Origin: Bacillus carboniphilus
GTDB taxonomy: Bacteria; Bacillota; Bacilli; Bacillales; JAIVKR01
Assembly (NCBI RefSeq): GCF_020524035.2
Contig: NZ_CP129013.1
Span: 1,079,822 to 1,143,821 of the forward strand
DNA length: 64,000 bases
Direction: 5' to 3'
Shown: positions 52,829 to 61,413 of the stretch, in pieces
Numbering within the stretch: the first letter of the stretch is position 1
How the letters are laid out: each line of letters starts with the position of its first letter
Program-made: the position numbers and the translations under genes
Notes under the pieces: generated by a model
Databases searched by the model: none
What the model was told of the DNA's origin: nothing
Seen by the model: the letters and a program-made list of their open reading frames with translations, nothing else

Positions 52829-53152
52829 ATGAATCCACTAGAAGAAATATGGAATAAATTTATTCTAATTATACAGGAAAATAAAAATATTTCAGATGTG
52901 AATATAAAAAACATTACAGGAACACCGTTTCTATATATCAACTCCTATGCGAACAAACAAACCATCTTGCAAATCATTAATGAAGCCTCTCAAAAATCAA
53001 TGTATAAGAAAAAGGTGACGAAACAAACAACATTTGTACGTCACCAAGATGGACTGTATGTTTTTCGTCATCGATTTTTTGTGCCACAAGAAAAAATGTT
53101 TTGTTGTGGTAATGAGTGTGTCGATTGTGTTAGATATAAAAGAAGGCGTTAA
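52829..53152 (+). CDS. Uncharacterised small protein with C-terminal cysteine cluster
   Basis: 107 residues, not recognised. The N-terminal half (MNPLEEIWNKFILIIQENKN...) looks alpha/beta; the C-terminus FCCGNECVDCVRYKRRR has four cysteines in CCX3CX2C spacing and a basic tail, suggesting metal or nucleic-acid binding. Reasonable ribosome site GAAGGGA. It is plus strand, between ylbG and ylbF, and its stop overlaps the ylbF stop by 4 bp. The upstream gap 52490-52828 holds nothing else I can name; it must contain divergent promoters. Confidence 0.65.
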   Translation: MNPLEEIWNKFILIIQENKNISDVNIKNITGTPFLYINSYANKQTILQIINEASQKSMYKKKVTKQTTFVRHQDGLYVFRHRFFVPQEKMFCCGNECVDCVRYKRRR

Positions 53153-53601
53153 CTTGCTTTACAACCACAACTTCCACCAGATCCACATCCTCCTCCGCAA
53201 CTTGAGAGAGAATCAAAAAACGGATTACCTGATGGAACTTTTATTTGTTCTGAAACAGAGTAACCAATGATTCTACTAATTTCATCCAGCAGATTCTGAA
53301 GCTCGTTCTCTGCTACTTTAAACTGATAAACCTTCTCATGTAAATCAAGCTCTCTCTTGACTAAACGGACTTGTGTAGAAATTTCTTTATAATCAGGATG
53401 GTATTTTCCAAACCTTTGGACCTCTTCATATAATCCTTTATAATGAGTGAATTTATTTATTAATTCCATTGCTCTCTCATCTTTATATAAGCTATTAAAA
53501 GCTTCGTAATAATTTTTAACAACCTCAGAGCTTAAAATCATTTGTACAATTGATTCTGTTTCTTCTAAAAGCATCAAATGATCACTTGTAACAGTTATCA
53601 A
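53149..53601 (-). CDS. ylbF: YlbF (RicF), regulator of RNase Y and sporulation/competence
   Basis: 150 residues from the TTG at 53601, 6 nt after GGAGGTG. Helical YlbF/YmcA domain (about 10-115) with YEEVQRFGKYHPDYKEISTQVRLVKRELDL, then a distinctive cysteine-rich tail CGGGCGSGGSCGCK, which in the Y-complex helps bind an Fe-S cluster. Partner of YmcA and YaaT in B. subtilis. Length as expected (149). Confidence 0.93.
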   Translation of the reverse strand: MITVTSDHLMLLEETESIVQMILSSEVVKNYYEAFNSLYKDERAMELINKFTHYKGLYEEVQRFGKYHPDYKEISTQVRLVKRELDLHEKVYQFKVAENELQNLLDEISRIIGYSVSEQIKVPSGNPFFDSLSSCGGGCGSGGSCGCKAS

Positions 53602-53659
53602 GTGAAACACCTCCATCAACATTTTACCATGATAGAGTGTTCATCACAAAAATATTTCC

Positions 53660-54064
53660 TTATTTAATCTTTACTGACCATTCTTTCTCTAGATTTGTTT
53701 GGTTCGGACGTTTATAGATTAGTTTTAAACGATGCTCTCCCTTTGGTATATCCTTCAATACAAAGGCTGCTGTTTGAACATCCTCCGCTTTATTCCCATC
53801 CACATACAATTGCAAACGCCCTTTGTCTTTTTGAAAATTATAATTTGGGATATAACATTCGATATATATGTTATTCCCCCTGACATGATGGTTGACATGA
53901 AAACTCTTACTCATGTTTGTCACTTCTTTCACTTGATTTGAAAGAGCGATCGTTTTCAAAGGGTCTATTTCGAATTTCGTTTCAGGCGTAGGCTTATCAT
54001 TTGTACAAGCTGCTAAACAACAAATTAAACTAATAAATATGACTAAACGAATGTGCCTTTCCAT
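53660..54064 (-). CDS. Predicted lipoprotein, function unknown
   Basis: 134 residues from the ATG at 54064 after AAGGAGG. A type II signal peptide MERHIRLVIFISLICCLAAC has lipobox LAAC (Cys20). The mature part is a beta-rich domain with FHVNHHVRGNNIYIECYIPNYNF and a WSVKIK end, resembling an immunoglobulin-like fold. It lies between ylbF and ylbE and is not part of the B. subtilis order. LspA (6617) would process it. Confidence 0.75.
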   Translation of the reverse strand: MERHIRLVIFISLICCLAACTNDKPTPETKFEIDPLKTIALSNQVKEVTNMSKSFHVNHHVRGNNIYIECYIPNYNFQKDKGRLQLYVDGNKAEDVQTAAFVLKDIPKGEHRLKLIYKRPNQTNLEKEWSVKIK

Positions 54065-54142
54065 CCTACTAACCTCCTTTAAGGTAGTATGGGCGAACAG
54101 AACAGGCAACATTCATTTCTTCATAAGATGTTGGCAAAAAAA

Positions 54143-54382
54143 TTAATCCTTCAAAGAAAATGATGACAACATTCCCATCATCATTTTAGCCATTTCTACT
54201 GAATTAGAAAAGTTGGACACCATGTGTGGAATCGTCTTTTCATATGCATTCATCATTTCTATTTGAAGCTGCTCTAAACTTTGTGGGTTTCTATTAATCA
54301 CTCGATACCAATGGGGATTCTCACGAAGATACCTTATAATATCTGGATTTTCATAAATGTAGTCTAAAACGTCCTTTCTCAT
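54143..54382 (-). CDS. ylbE: YlbE-like protein
   Basis: 79 residues beginning MRKDVLDYIYENPDIIRYLRENPHWYRVINRNP, the YlbE-like family core; helical. Function unknown. ATG after GGGGTG. It is 15 bp after ylbD and likely co-transcribed with it. Confidence 0.85.
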   Translation of the reverse strand: MRKDVLDYIYENPDIIRYLRENPHWYRVINRNPQSLEQLQIEMMNAYEKTIPHMVSNFSNSVEMAKMMMGMLSSFSLKD

Positions 54383-54397
54383 CTTTTCACCCCAACA

Positions 54398-54760
54398 TTA
54401 ATCCTTTCTGAATGAAAAAGGACTTTTTGGTTGTTTACTGGATGAGGATTCTTTTTGGAATTGACTTATGAGCCCTTGTATGTTTTCAATTGTATCATTC
54501 ATTTTATACAACTGTTCATTCAGCAGTTTTGTATCCATATTTTTAAATGCCGTTAATACTGAAGTTAATAACCCAGCATCCTTTGTATCCTCTTTATCAT
54601 CTTCACTTGCATATTCTACCCAATACTCATCATCCTCCCCTAATATATACCAGTCTTCAAAAAGATTCTTCCACTTTTTATTTCCTTTTCTCACTTCTTC
54701 AATTAGTTTAGGATGTTTTCTAACAAAATCTTTAAATTGTTCTACTTGTTTTTGGGCCAT
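54398..54760 (-). CDS. ylbD: Spore coat protein YlbD
   Basis: 120 residues: QVEQFKDFVRKHPKLIEEVRKGNKKWKNLFEDWYILGEDDEYW is the YlbD_coat family block, then an acidic linker and a helical, Ser-rich C-terminus. Assigned as a putative coat component on family and synteny with ylbE/ylbC. Confidence 0.85.
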   Translation of the reverse strand: MAQKQVEQFKDFVRKHPKLIEEVRKGNKKWKNLFEDWYILGEDDEYWVEYASEDDKEDTKDAGLLTSVLTAFKNMDTKLLNEQLYKMNDTIENIQGLISQFQKESSSSKQPKSPFSFRKD

Positions 54761-54880
54761 ATTTTTTTCACCTCACACCAAAATTATCCCTGTACTATAC
54801 AATATGTTTTCATAATATTGATGTGTGCCTATTTTCTTTTTTTGTCAGCATCTTATTGATGCCCCCAATCCCCTATCTTT

Positions 54881-55960
54881 TCACTCACTTATTGAAGAAA
54901 AATCTATCTGTTTAATAAAATTTTGTGTGTAATATTTCTCATGAACACCTACCCCAAGATGAGTGTATTCATCGTTTAATAACGTTTCTCGATGACTGCT
55001 ACTATTCATCCACCCCTCTACCGCTGCTAAGCCATCAACGTAATGAGCAGCAATGTTTTCTCCTGCAATTTGAAAAGGAATCTTTGAAACAGTTAACCGA
55101 TCAAGTAAAGAGCCACTATTCGGAGATTGATGCGCAAAGAAATTATGGTCGGACATATCTTTAGAATGTCGATCAGCCATTTCAGACACTTCTAAATCCC
55201 ACAATAATTCCATCTTATTATGTCTCGCTCTAATTACATTCGTAACATCAAATATTTGCTTCTTTAATCCTTCTTGAATATAGGGCCAATCATCTTGTTC
55301 CACTTTATGTTCTGGAAGCAATGTGCCACGATATGTTAGGTTGTAAGGTTTATGTTTTATTAAAGTTGGGCCATCTAACACCCTTATACTAGATACTCTC
55401 TTCGTATTGCTATCAATATATAACTGTACAAATGTGTCTTCTATAGATAATAAGGGTCTAACTTTTAGATCCTCATCCGATAATGAAAATTGATAACGAC
55501 TCCCTTCCTCTTCTAATTCAACCGTATCAGATACTGTTTGATTCTTTTCTATTTCTTCAATCAAACTATTTGGTTTTAAAGGTGAGATATTTAGAGTAGG
55601 ACCTATTGCAAATAGAGTGACGACCTTTTGATCACGCACACCTACTTGAAAATAATTCTCTTCATCCTGTGGATATATCCACCACTCGTACCCATACATT
55701 GAAGGGTCGATCCTCAAAGGATCACCATATTGTTCTATTACTTGGTTGCTAGTTTGTCCAATTAAGGTTAGTAAACTTTCCTGCCCTATTTCTATTTTAT
55801 TTTCCATTTGCTTATTCTCTTCACCTTCAGATAATGGAACGTTTTCTATTGGAGGCTTTTCTGTTTCAAACTGGGTAGGAAAATCAAAGAAAGACATGGC
55901 AAGGAAGAGAGTGACAGCCAACAGTAAAGGAACAAAAACATTTTTAATTATGACCTTCAT
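54881..55960 (-). CDS. ylbC: CAP/SCP-domain secreted protein YlbC
   Basis: 359 residues from ATG 55960, 6 nt after AGGAGG. N-terminal signal/anchor (about 3-22), a CAP-associated domain (about 60-210, two repeats: GQTSNQVIEQYGDP and LIEEIEKNQTV), and a C-terminal CAP domain with VTNVIRARHNKMELLWD and MADRHSKDMSDHNFFAHQSPNSGSLLDRL. GENIAAHYVDGLAAVEGWMNS closes it. The His/Glu CAP tetrad is visible. Function unknown in Bacilli. Confidence 0.9.
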   Translation of the reverse strand: MKVIIKNVFVPLLLAVTLFLAMSFFDFPTQFETEKPPIENVPLSEGEENKQMENKIEIGQESLLTLIGQTSNQVIEQYGDPLRIDPSMYGYEWWIYPQDEENYFQVGVRDQKVVTLFAIGPTLNISPLKPNSLIEEIEKNQTVSDTVELEEEGSRYQFSLSDEDLKVRPLLSIEDTFVQLYIDSNTKRVSSIRVLDGPTLIKHKPYNLTYRGTLLPEHKVEQDDWPYIQEGLKKQIFDVTNVIRARHNKMELLWDLEVSEMADRHSKDMSDHNFFAHQSPNSGSLLDRLTVSKIPFQIAGENIAAHYVDGLAAVEGWMNSSSHRETLLNDEYTHLGVGVHEKYYTQNFIKQIDFSSISE

Positions 55961-56234
55961 TTTCATCCTCCTAGTAGAATATTTATAGATATTATCCATT
56001 GATCTTATATAAAAATGGAAAGTCAAAAGTTCTCCTGAATTTTTCAAATCAATTCCGCATACTAGTCGTATTTTATGTAATTACAAGTGATTCCCTAATG
56101 ATAAAACATATTTATTTTTATCATTATTATAGTTTTCATTTCAGGCTTTTATACTTCCCTCCTTGACTATAATTGCAACTGCATACTATTATTAAGAAGG
56201 AACTACCATTAGGAGATTGTTTAGGGGGATCTAT

Positions 56235-56595
56235 ATGAAATTTGAACACTCAAAGGTCGAGGGCTTAACAATTGAACTTGATAAAATGAATTACATATGT
56301 GAAGAGCTCGGATTAGTTCAAGCAGGACAATGGGATTACGAAAGAATTACGTATGATCGTAAGTTAGAATACAAAGGTGATGTTTTTTATTTACGTGTTA
56401 GAGGTTATGCTGTTGAAGGTGATATAGGTGGTAAATTTGCTACCATTAAAATATTAACACCTCTCTTAGGTAAGCATTACTATCCTCATGGAGTAGAATA
56501 TGGCGAGGGGAGAACATTTCCCTGAGCCCATTATATCAACTTCTGAAAGTATATTAAAAAGACTAGAAGAGTCTATTCAAAAAGTAAATGGCTAA
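56235..56595 (+). CDS. ylbA: YugN-like family protein YlbA (reading frame broken by one base)
   Basis: 119 residues after correction. ATG 56235 (MKFEHSKVEGLTIEL) follows GGGGG. WDYERITYDRKLEYKGDVFYLRVRGYAVEGDIG is the YugN-like core. An extra G in the G4 run near 56508-56511 replaces the true end (EGEHFPEPIISTSESILKRL...KVNG). It corresponds to B. subtilis ylbA by position; ylbB is missing between it and ylbC. Function unknown. Confidence 0.85.
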
Positions 56596-56616
56596 AGAAA
56601 GATAGACACCCATATA

Positions 56617-56765
56617 AGAAAGGCGCAAGCGCCCGTTTAGCAACGAAGGGGCTTGAGTACTCCGTATGAGATAAAGGAAACACGAAAAGCCGCAGGCTTC
56701 GATGTTGACTTATCATAAGGAGGAGGGCGAAAACTTACGAGTTGCTGGGCGCTGGAGCTAGACAA
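56617..56765 (+). repeat. Structured dispersed repeat, copy E (short form)
   Basis: Here the outer stem is complete: GCGCCC-GTTT-AGCAAC pairs with GTTGCT-GGGCGC, leaving a 4-nt GTTT bulge. Same inner stem and AAGCC-GCA-GGCTT apex as copies A and B. Confidence 0.88.
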
Positions 56766-56818
56766 CGATGAAAGCACTTTCTTATAAAGGACAAAGTTTA
56801 TACATTCTTATCTTTTAA

Positions 56819-57082
56819 GAAAAGTGCAAGCGCCCGTCTAGCGACGCAGGTGCAAAGGAACGTTAACGTTAGTCACGCCCTGTGACTAACGTTGACGCTA
56901 GAACCTCCTGTTCATCGCCGCATGAGATAAAGGAAACACGAAATGCCGCAGGCTTCGATGTTGACTTATCGTAGAGAAATGGAACATCATCTAAAGGCGC
57001 CCACGTCCTGTGGGCAACGATGATGCTAGCACGTCGTGTGCTTCGAAAGCATCACCAGTCGCTGGGCGCTGGAGCTAGACAA
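56819..57082 (+). repeat. Structured dispersed repeat, copy F (long form with two modules)
   Basis: Outer stem GCGCCC..AGCGAC / GTCGCTGGGCGC. Module 1 (56861-56917) has a near-continuous 16-bp stem, CGTTAACGTTAGTCAC / GTGACTAACGTTGACG, with loop GCCCT. Module 2 (56985-57045): CATCATC/GATGATG, GCCCAC/GTGGGC with loop GTCCT, then CTA and GCAC-GTCGT-GTGC. Organised like copy C. Confidence 0.85.
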
Positions 57083-57098
57083 AAATAAAAGCACCATC

Positions 57099-57168
57099 CA
57101 AATAAGGACCTGTTTATATACTTTCTTACTCTGCAAATAAGGACCTGTTTATATACTTTCTTACTCTG
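57099..57168 (+). repeat. Perfect tandem pair of a 35-nt unit
   Basis: Two identical adjacent 35-nt units (57099-57133 and 57134-57168), starting CAAATAAGGACC and ending TTACTCTG. A near-identical single unit occurs at 18942, also just downstream of the structured repeat. Confidence 0.9.
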
Positions 57169-57210
57169 TAATAGAAGCCTGCACATGAAAAAAATACATG
57201 ATCAATTGTA

Positions 57211-57240
57211 AAAAGAATGAACTTAGGTTCATTCTTTTTT
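57211..57240. terminator. Hairpin terminator upstream of the YtvI-like gene
   Basis: AAAAGAATGAAC-TTAG-GTTCATTCTTTTTT, a 12-bp stem with T-tract. It ends the repeat-filled gap 56596-57384, which holds no gene. Confidence 0.8.
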
Positions 57241-57384
57241 AGTTATGATAGCATTCCTAACGGCAAAATGATTGTTTTTTATATCCCTTTCATAATATAA
57301 TTTAATAAGGATAATGTTCTTATAAGAGGTCAGATTACAAAACACTATTTGTCATATAAAAAAAATAGAGAAAGGGGGCTTCTC

Positions 57385-58443
57385 TTGACTGCATTTTTTA
57401 AGAGAAAGCCTGTAATCATTACGGTTGTTATTATCTTATTGGCGATCTTCACATACTTTATTCTTCCTATCTCAATACCTTTAATTCTAGCTTTATTAAC
57501 AGCACTACTACTTGAACCAACCATTCAAATGTTACGATCAAAATTTAACATTAAACGTAACATCTCTGTAATGATTACTTTCATTACTTTTTTACTTTTT
57601 ATAAGTGTAGTTACTTTCTTTATTACAACTAAAGTGGTTGGTGAAACAGTAGAATTTATGGACGATGTACCAGTCTATGTATATGAATTAACGATCGTTT
57701 GGAATGATATCGAAAAAGCCTTCTCAAACACTGCGCAGGACTTACCTGAAGAAGTAGTAGATTCTATTACAGAAGAAATGAGTAACTTTGTTAATAACAG
57801 TGTCAGAACGATTAGTAGTTCAGTGAATATAGATAATGCAAAAGCAATATTTACAAACATTCCTAATTACTTAGTGAATCTTCTTGTTTACCTTATTGCA
57901 TTATTCCTCGTCATGCTGGATCTTCCTAGGATAAAGCTGAAGTTTTATAGTTTTTTTACAGAAACAACTACAGAAAAGGTGAATTTTTTATTTAAGAGAA
58001 TTAAAAATGTCGTTTTTGGTTTTATAAAAGCACAATTTTTAGTCAGTTTAGTTATATTCTTGGCGTCATTTATTGGACTTCTATTCATTACTCCTGAAAT
58101 AGCCCTAGTGATGTCACTTCTAATATGGATCATTGATTTAATTCCCCTCATTGGCTCTATTATTGTCTTGGGCCCTTGGACAATATTTGCCTTTATATTA
58201 GGAGACGCTGTAATGGGAACAAAGCTTGCAATATTAGCTGCCGTCCTTTTAATTATAAGGAGGACACTTGAACCTAAAGTGATGGGAAGCAATATAGGCT
58301 TATCACCATTAAGTACGTTAATATCCATGTTTTTAGGATTAAAATTATTCGGCTTTTTAGGTTTTTTCATCGGTCCTTTTATTCTTATCATTTATAATTC
58401 CTCTAGAGAAGCAGGCATTATTAAGTTTAACTTTAAAATTTAA
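57385..58443 (+). CDS. AI-2E/PerM-family membrane protein, YtvI-like
   Basis: 352 residues from the TTG at 57385, 6 nt after AAAGGGGG. Eight or so transmembrane helices with a hydrophilic stretch at about 90-160, and FGFIKAQFLVSLVIFLASFIGLL plus LLIWIIDLIPLIGSIIVLGPWTIFAFILGD. It ends with the EPKVMGSNIGLSPLSTLISMFLGLKLFGFLGFFIGP motif. Related to sporulation protein YtvI, but the name is not secure. Not in this place in B. subtilis. Confidence 0.82.
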   Translation: MTAFFKRKPVIITVVIILLAIFTYFILPISIPLILALLTALLLEPTIQMLRSKFNIKRNISVMITFITFLLFISVVTFFITTKVVGETVEFMDDVPVYVYELTIVWNDIEKAFSNTAQDLPEEVVDSITEEMSNFVNNSVRTISSSVNIDNAKAIFTNIPNYLVNLLVYLIALFLVMLDLPRIKLKFYSFFTETTTEKVNFLFKRIKNVVFGFIKAQFLVSLVIFLASFIGLLFITPEIALVMSLLIWIIDLIPLIGSIIVLGPWTIFAFILGDAVMGTKLAILAAVLLIIRRTLEPKVMGSNIGLSPLSTLISMFLGLKLFGFLGFFIGPFILIIYNSSREAGIIKFNFKI

Positions 58444-58447
58444 TAGG

Positions 58448-58487
58448 AAAAAAGCTAGGAGGGGATATTTTCCTCATAGCTTTTTTT
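58448..58487. terminator. Bidirectional terminator between the permease and the acetyltransferase
   Basis: AAAAAAGCTA-GAGG ... CCTC-TAGCTTTTTTT stem between convergent genes. Confidence 0.85.
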
Positions 58488-58508
58488 ATTTTTACAGTTC
58501 AAGAATAT

Positions 58509-59672
58509 TTAGAAAAAGTCATAAAAGAATGAACAGTTTCGAGGTATTAGTTTATCTAGACTATCAACTGCCTTCTTGTCACCAGTGATCATCCCTATTT
58601 CATGTAACTGTTTTGCCGTCTTGTATCCTAGTAGTAAAGCCGTTAAAGGGCCAATTTCAATTGTGATTCCTCTTTTAGGAAAGCAACTTTGATTTTCTTT
58701 CAAAGGGTAAAAAGTGTTAACACCATCTTTAATAGCCAATGTACCTTCATTCCATTTAGCAAACGGGTCTTTAATGTGAATAAAGAAAGGTTCATCTAAT
58801 GTATGAAATGTATATTGACTAAAAAAAGAGGCAACATCCACTATTCTTCCCATAAAATAAGGTTCGACCTCGGTCTTCACTTTCGGGTTTGCAATCATAA
58901 AAGGAAAGTGATCGTGTGGATTCATGCGTAGTTTAACCTTTGTGACCATTGAATCATGCTGACAAACAAAATTCCATATGCCTATTTTTGCATCTGATGT
59001 TAGAGAGACAAATTCCTCTACCTGTAATTCTTTATTTTCAATTTTGTAGAGGATATACCCTAATAATTCTCCTTGTTTATTAAAATATCCAACCATATTT
59101 AAATCAGATATGACTGAATCTTTCCACCAATCGTCGTTACGAACAAGCATACCATTAAATGTTGATGCATATTGTTCATAAACTCTCTTTATTTCCTCTA
59201 GATGTTCAATCGTTACCCTTTTGATAGACCCTACATCATGATGAGTAATTAGATGAAGATCTTGTACAGGTATCTCGATCATTTGAAATTCCGAAAAAAG
59301 TTCCCAGCCAAATCTTCGATAAAATGAAACTTGAAATGGATGTAAAAAACTAATTGGAATATTTCGTTCCTTTAACATACACAGTGATTCTTGAATTAAT
59401 TGTTTAACTTTTTTCTTTCTTCTCTGCTCAGGCCAGGTCGCTACTCCTGCGACTCCACCCATTTTCCATTTCTCACCCTTAAAAAAGACTTCAAAATTGA
59501 TCATATGTAATTTAGCAATTAATTGATCTCCCTCAAAATCGCCAATAATGGTTTGACGCTTAAGTTTTTCAATAATTTTTTCTTTTCTCTCATCAGAGAG
59601 TTTATATTGAAAGGCATACTCTGATAAAGCAATAGCATCTTCTATATTTTGTTCTTGAAGAATTTTAATCAA
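58509..59672 (-). CDS. Eis-like GNAT N-acetyltransferase
   Basis: 387 residues from the TTG at 59672, 8 nt after GGAG. N-terminal GNAT domain with MGGVAGVATWPEQRRKKKVKQLIQESL (acetyl-CoA loop near residues 71-97) and FLHPFQVSFYRRFGWELF; a second GNAT-like middle domain; and a C-terminal SCP2-like domain (from about 280, KDPFAKWNEGTLAIKDG) ending in an aromatic YDFF carboxylate. This three-domain layout is that of Eis proteins, which acetylate amines. The substrate is unknown. Confidence 0.85.
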   Translation of the reverse strand: MIKILQEQNIEDAIALSEYAFQYKLSDERKEKIIEKLKRQTIIGDFEGDQLIAKLHMINFEVFFKGEKWKMGGVAGVATWPEQRRKKKVKQLIQESLCMLKERNIPISFLHPFQVSFYRRFGWELFSEFQMIEIPVQDLHLITHHDVGSIKRVTIEHLEEIKRVYEQYASTFNGMLVRNDDWWKDSVISDLNMVGYFNKQGELLGYILYKIENKELQVEEFVSLTSDAKIGIWNFVCQHDSMVTKVKLRMNPHDHFPFMIANPKVKTEVEPYFMGRIVDVASFFSQYTFHTLDEPFFIHIKDPFAKWNEGTLAIKDGVNTFYPLKENQSCFPKRGITIEIGPLTALLLGYKTAKQLHEIGMITGDKKAVDSLDKLIPRNCSFFYDFF

Positions 59673-59758
59673 AACCTTCTCTCCTTTCTTTTTAAAATGA
59701 ATGACACAAATTTTGCTTATTATAACACAAATCAATTCTGAGTCTGGGTAAAATACAT

Positions 59759-59788
59759 AAAAAAACGGCTAACTTTTAAAGTTAACCC
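59759..59788 (-). terminator. Intrinsic terminator after ctaM
   Basis: On the minus strand, GGTTAACTTTAAAAGTTAGCC is followed by a T-run (GTTTTTTTATG). Confidence 0.8.
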
Positions 59789-59834
59789 TTAATACCCTAA
59801 TATTGCACGGATAACAGATGTTGTCTCCCCACCT

Positions 59835-60249
59835 CTATAAAAAATAGAGAAGTAGATATACGGCCACACCAGTTGAGGCTGTAAAAAACCATATAATACT
59901 TGTAACAGGCCCAATTTTTTTATGTTTCTTATAGTTTTCTTTATATCCTAAATAAAGAGTCACTAATCCAAATACGGCTCCTGTTGTTGCTAAAACAATA
60001 TGAAAAATTAAAAATATCGTATAATACGTCTTTATATCGTCAGGACCCCCCAAAAGATGTGTTCCCTATAAATATAGTCCTAGATAAATATACGATAAAG
60101 AATGTTGTCGCAAAAATAGCAGCCCAGAACATCGTTTTCTTATGGGCTTCAATTTTTCTTTTTCTTATCAGAAACCAGCCAATAGCTACAAGAATTGCAC
60201 TAATAACAATACAAGTAGTACTAATCGTTGGCAAAAGGGGTAATGACAT
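59835..60249 (-). CDS. ctaM: DUF420 cytochrome oxidase assembly protein, CtaM/YozB-like (reading frame broken by one base)
   Basis: 137 residues after correction, four transmembrane helices. The DUF420 signatures are HKKTMFWAAIFATTFFIVYLSRTIF, HIVLATTGAVFGLVTLYLGY and KKHKKIGPVTSIIWFFTASTGVAVYLLLY. A C6 run at 60046-60051 should be C5; the extra base ends the frame after FGG instead of FGGPDDIKTYYTIFLIFH. In S. aureus CtaM is needed for haem-A oxidase maturation; its place next to ctaG fits. Confidence 0.85.
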
Positions 60250-60278
60250 TATATTCATCCTCTCTCTACCTTCTAAGA

Positions 60279-61169
60279 TTAAAATTGTTCGGCATCTTCT
60301 AGTGTATCAATTTTTTGCTCTTTTCTTGCCCATTCAAAGAAAACATACCCTAAAATAGAACCATATATGATTTCTTGTACAATTTTCATAATGACTCCAC
60401 CTGTTCGCTGATCATCAAGAGGAGACATTGTTGAAAATAATTCAGGACCAGACAAGGTTAAGTTATTTAGAGTGTCAGTCGGTACGCATAAGCTTAAAGC
60501 CTCAACCCAAGTCGCGGAGCTTGTATACACATCATAAAGTGGTGCACTAGAAAATATAATTAATGCGCAAGCTGGTGTTAATAGCATACCATCGGCAAAG
60601 ATGTAACCGATCTTTTTTAAACCATGTAATTGCTTTTCTTCATCCACTCTATTTAATAAAGGCCACCACATGAATAATGAAGAAATAAATATAACAATCG
60701 TTATCATAGCATGTAATGCTTGATTCGTATTTAAAAAATCAAATAGCATTGGAATGTGGTAAAACGAAAACAAGAGATTGAACATAATTAACGCAATCAA
60801 AGGTTTCGTACCATAATGAAACAACTGTTTAACAAAAGGTAGGTTGATAACAGATTTCCATAGCCAAACAGGTATCCCGAAAATCAACAACGGTGGTACC
60901 ATTAAATAAAGAATCGACATCGAAATCATATGAGCTGTTAATGTAATATGTCCTAGTAAATCGACTGGACTACCTTTTGAAATATAGAGCATGACCATAG
61001 CTAATATGAACAATAGTTTTTGTTTTAACGGAACAGGTGTTGAATTTTTGAAGTCTTTACGCCACGGTCCAATAATTAAAAAATACAAAATAGTTAAAGC
61101 CACAGTAAAACCTAAATATTCTGGACTCCAAAGGGCTCGTGGTCCAAAAATCTCAATATTTTGAAACAT
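60279..61169 (-). CDS. ctaG: Cytochrome c oxidase assembly factor CtaG
   Basis: 296 residues with seven transmembrane helices. CtaG_Bsu family with LLGHITLTAHMISMSILYLMVPPLLIFGIPVWLW, HYGTKPLIALIMFNLLFSFYHIPMLFD and FADGMLLTPACALIIFSSAPLYDVY. It contributes to copper-centre assembly of caa3 oxidase. ATG after AAGGAGTTGATAGA. Separated from ctaF by a 244-bp gap containing a structured repeat fragment. Confidence 0.93.
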   Translation of the reverse strand: MFQNIEIFGPRALWSPEYLGFTVALTILYFLIIGPWRKDFKNSTPVPLKQKLLFILAMVMLYISKGSPVDLLGHITLTAHMISMSILYLMVPPLLIFGIPVWLWKSVINLPFVKQLFHYGTKPLIALIMFNLLFSFYHIPMLFDFLNTNQALHAMITIVIFISSLFMWWPLLNRVDEEKQLHGLKKIGYIFADGMLLTPACALIIFSSAPLYDVYTSSATWVEALSLCVPTDTLNNLTLSGPELFSTMSPLDDQRTGGVIMKIVQEIIYGSILGYVFFEWARKEQKIDTLEDAEQF

Positions 61170-61249
61170 TCTATCAACTCCTTATGAGCTCTTTCACATT
61201 ATACCGTTTCCTTTTAAAAAACTCCAATGAACGTTCTTTGACAATTAAG

Positions 61250-61361
61250 AAAAGCGAAACCGACCGTTTAGCGACGCAGGATGAGGAACGTCAACTAAGT
61301 ACAGTCACGTCCTGTGACTAACATTGACGTTAGCACCTCCTGTGCATCGCCGCATGAGATT
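61250..61361 (+). repeat. Structured dispersed repeat, copy G (5' half with one module)
   Basis: Starts AAAGCGAAACCGACCGTTTA and contains one module (61289-61349): CGTCAA/TTGACG, AGTCAC/GTGACT with loop GTCCT, then GCAC-CTCCT-GTGC. It stops after CGCCGCATGAGATT, so the 3' arm is lost. It lies between ctaF and ctaG. Confidence 0.8.
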
Positions 61362-61396
61362 AAAAAGGGGACACACCTAAAGTGTGACCCCTTATT
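61362..61396 (-). terminator. Intrinsic terminator after ctaF
   Basis: On the minus strand, AAGGGGTCACAC-TTTAG-GTGTGTCCCCTT followed by TTTAATC. Confidence 0.85.
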
Positions 61397-61413
61397 TTTT
61401 ATTCAAATTGTTC

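Noticed and set aside
57945..58391. 148-codon minus-strand frame opposite the YtvI-like gene
   Set aside because: Shadow of a membrane protein gene, with no ribosome site.
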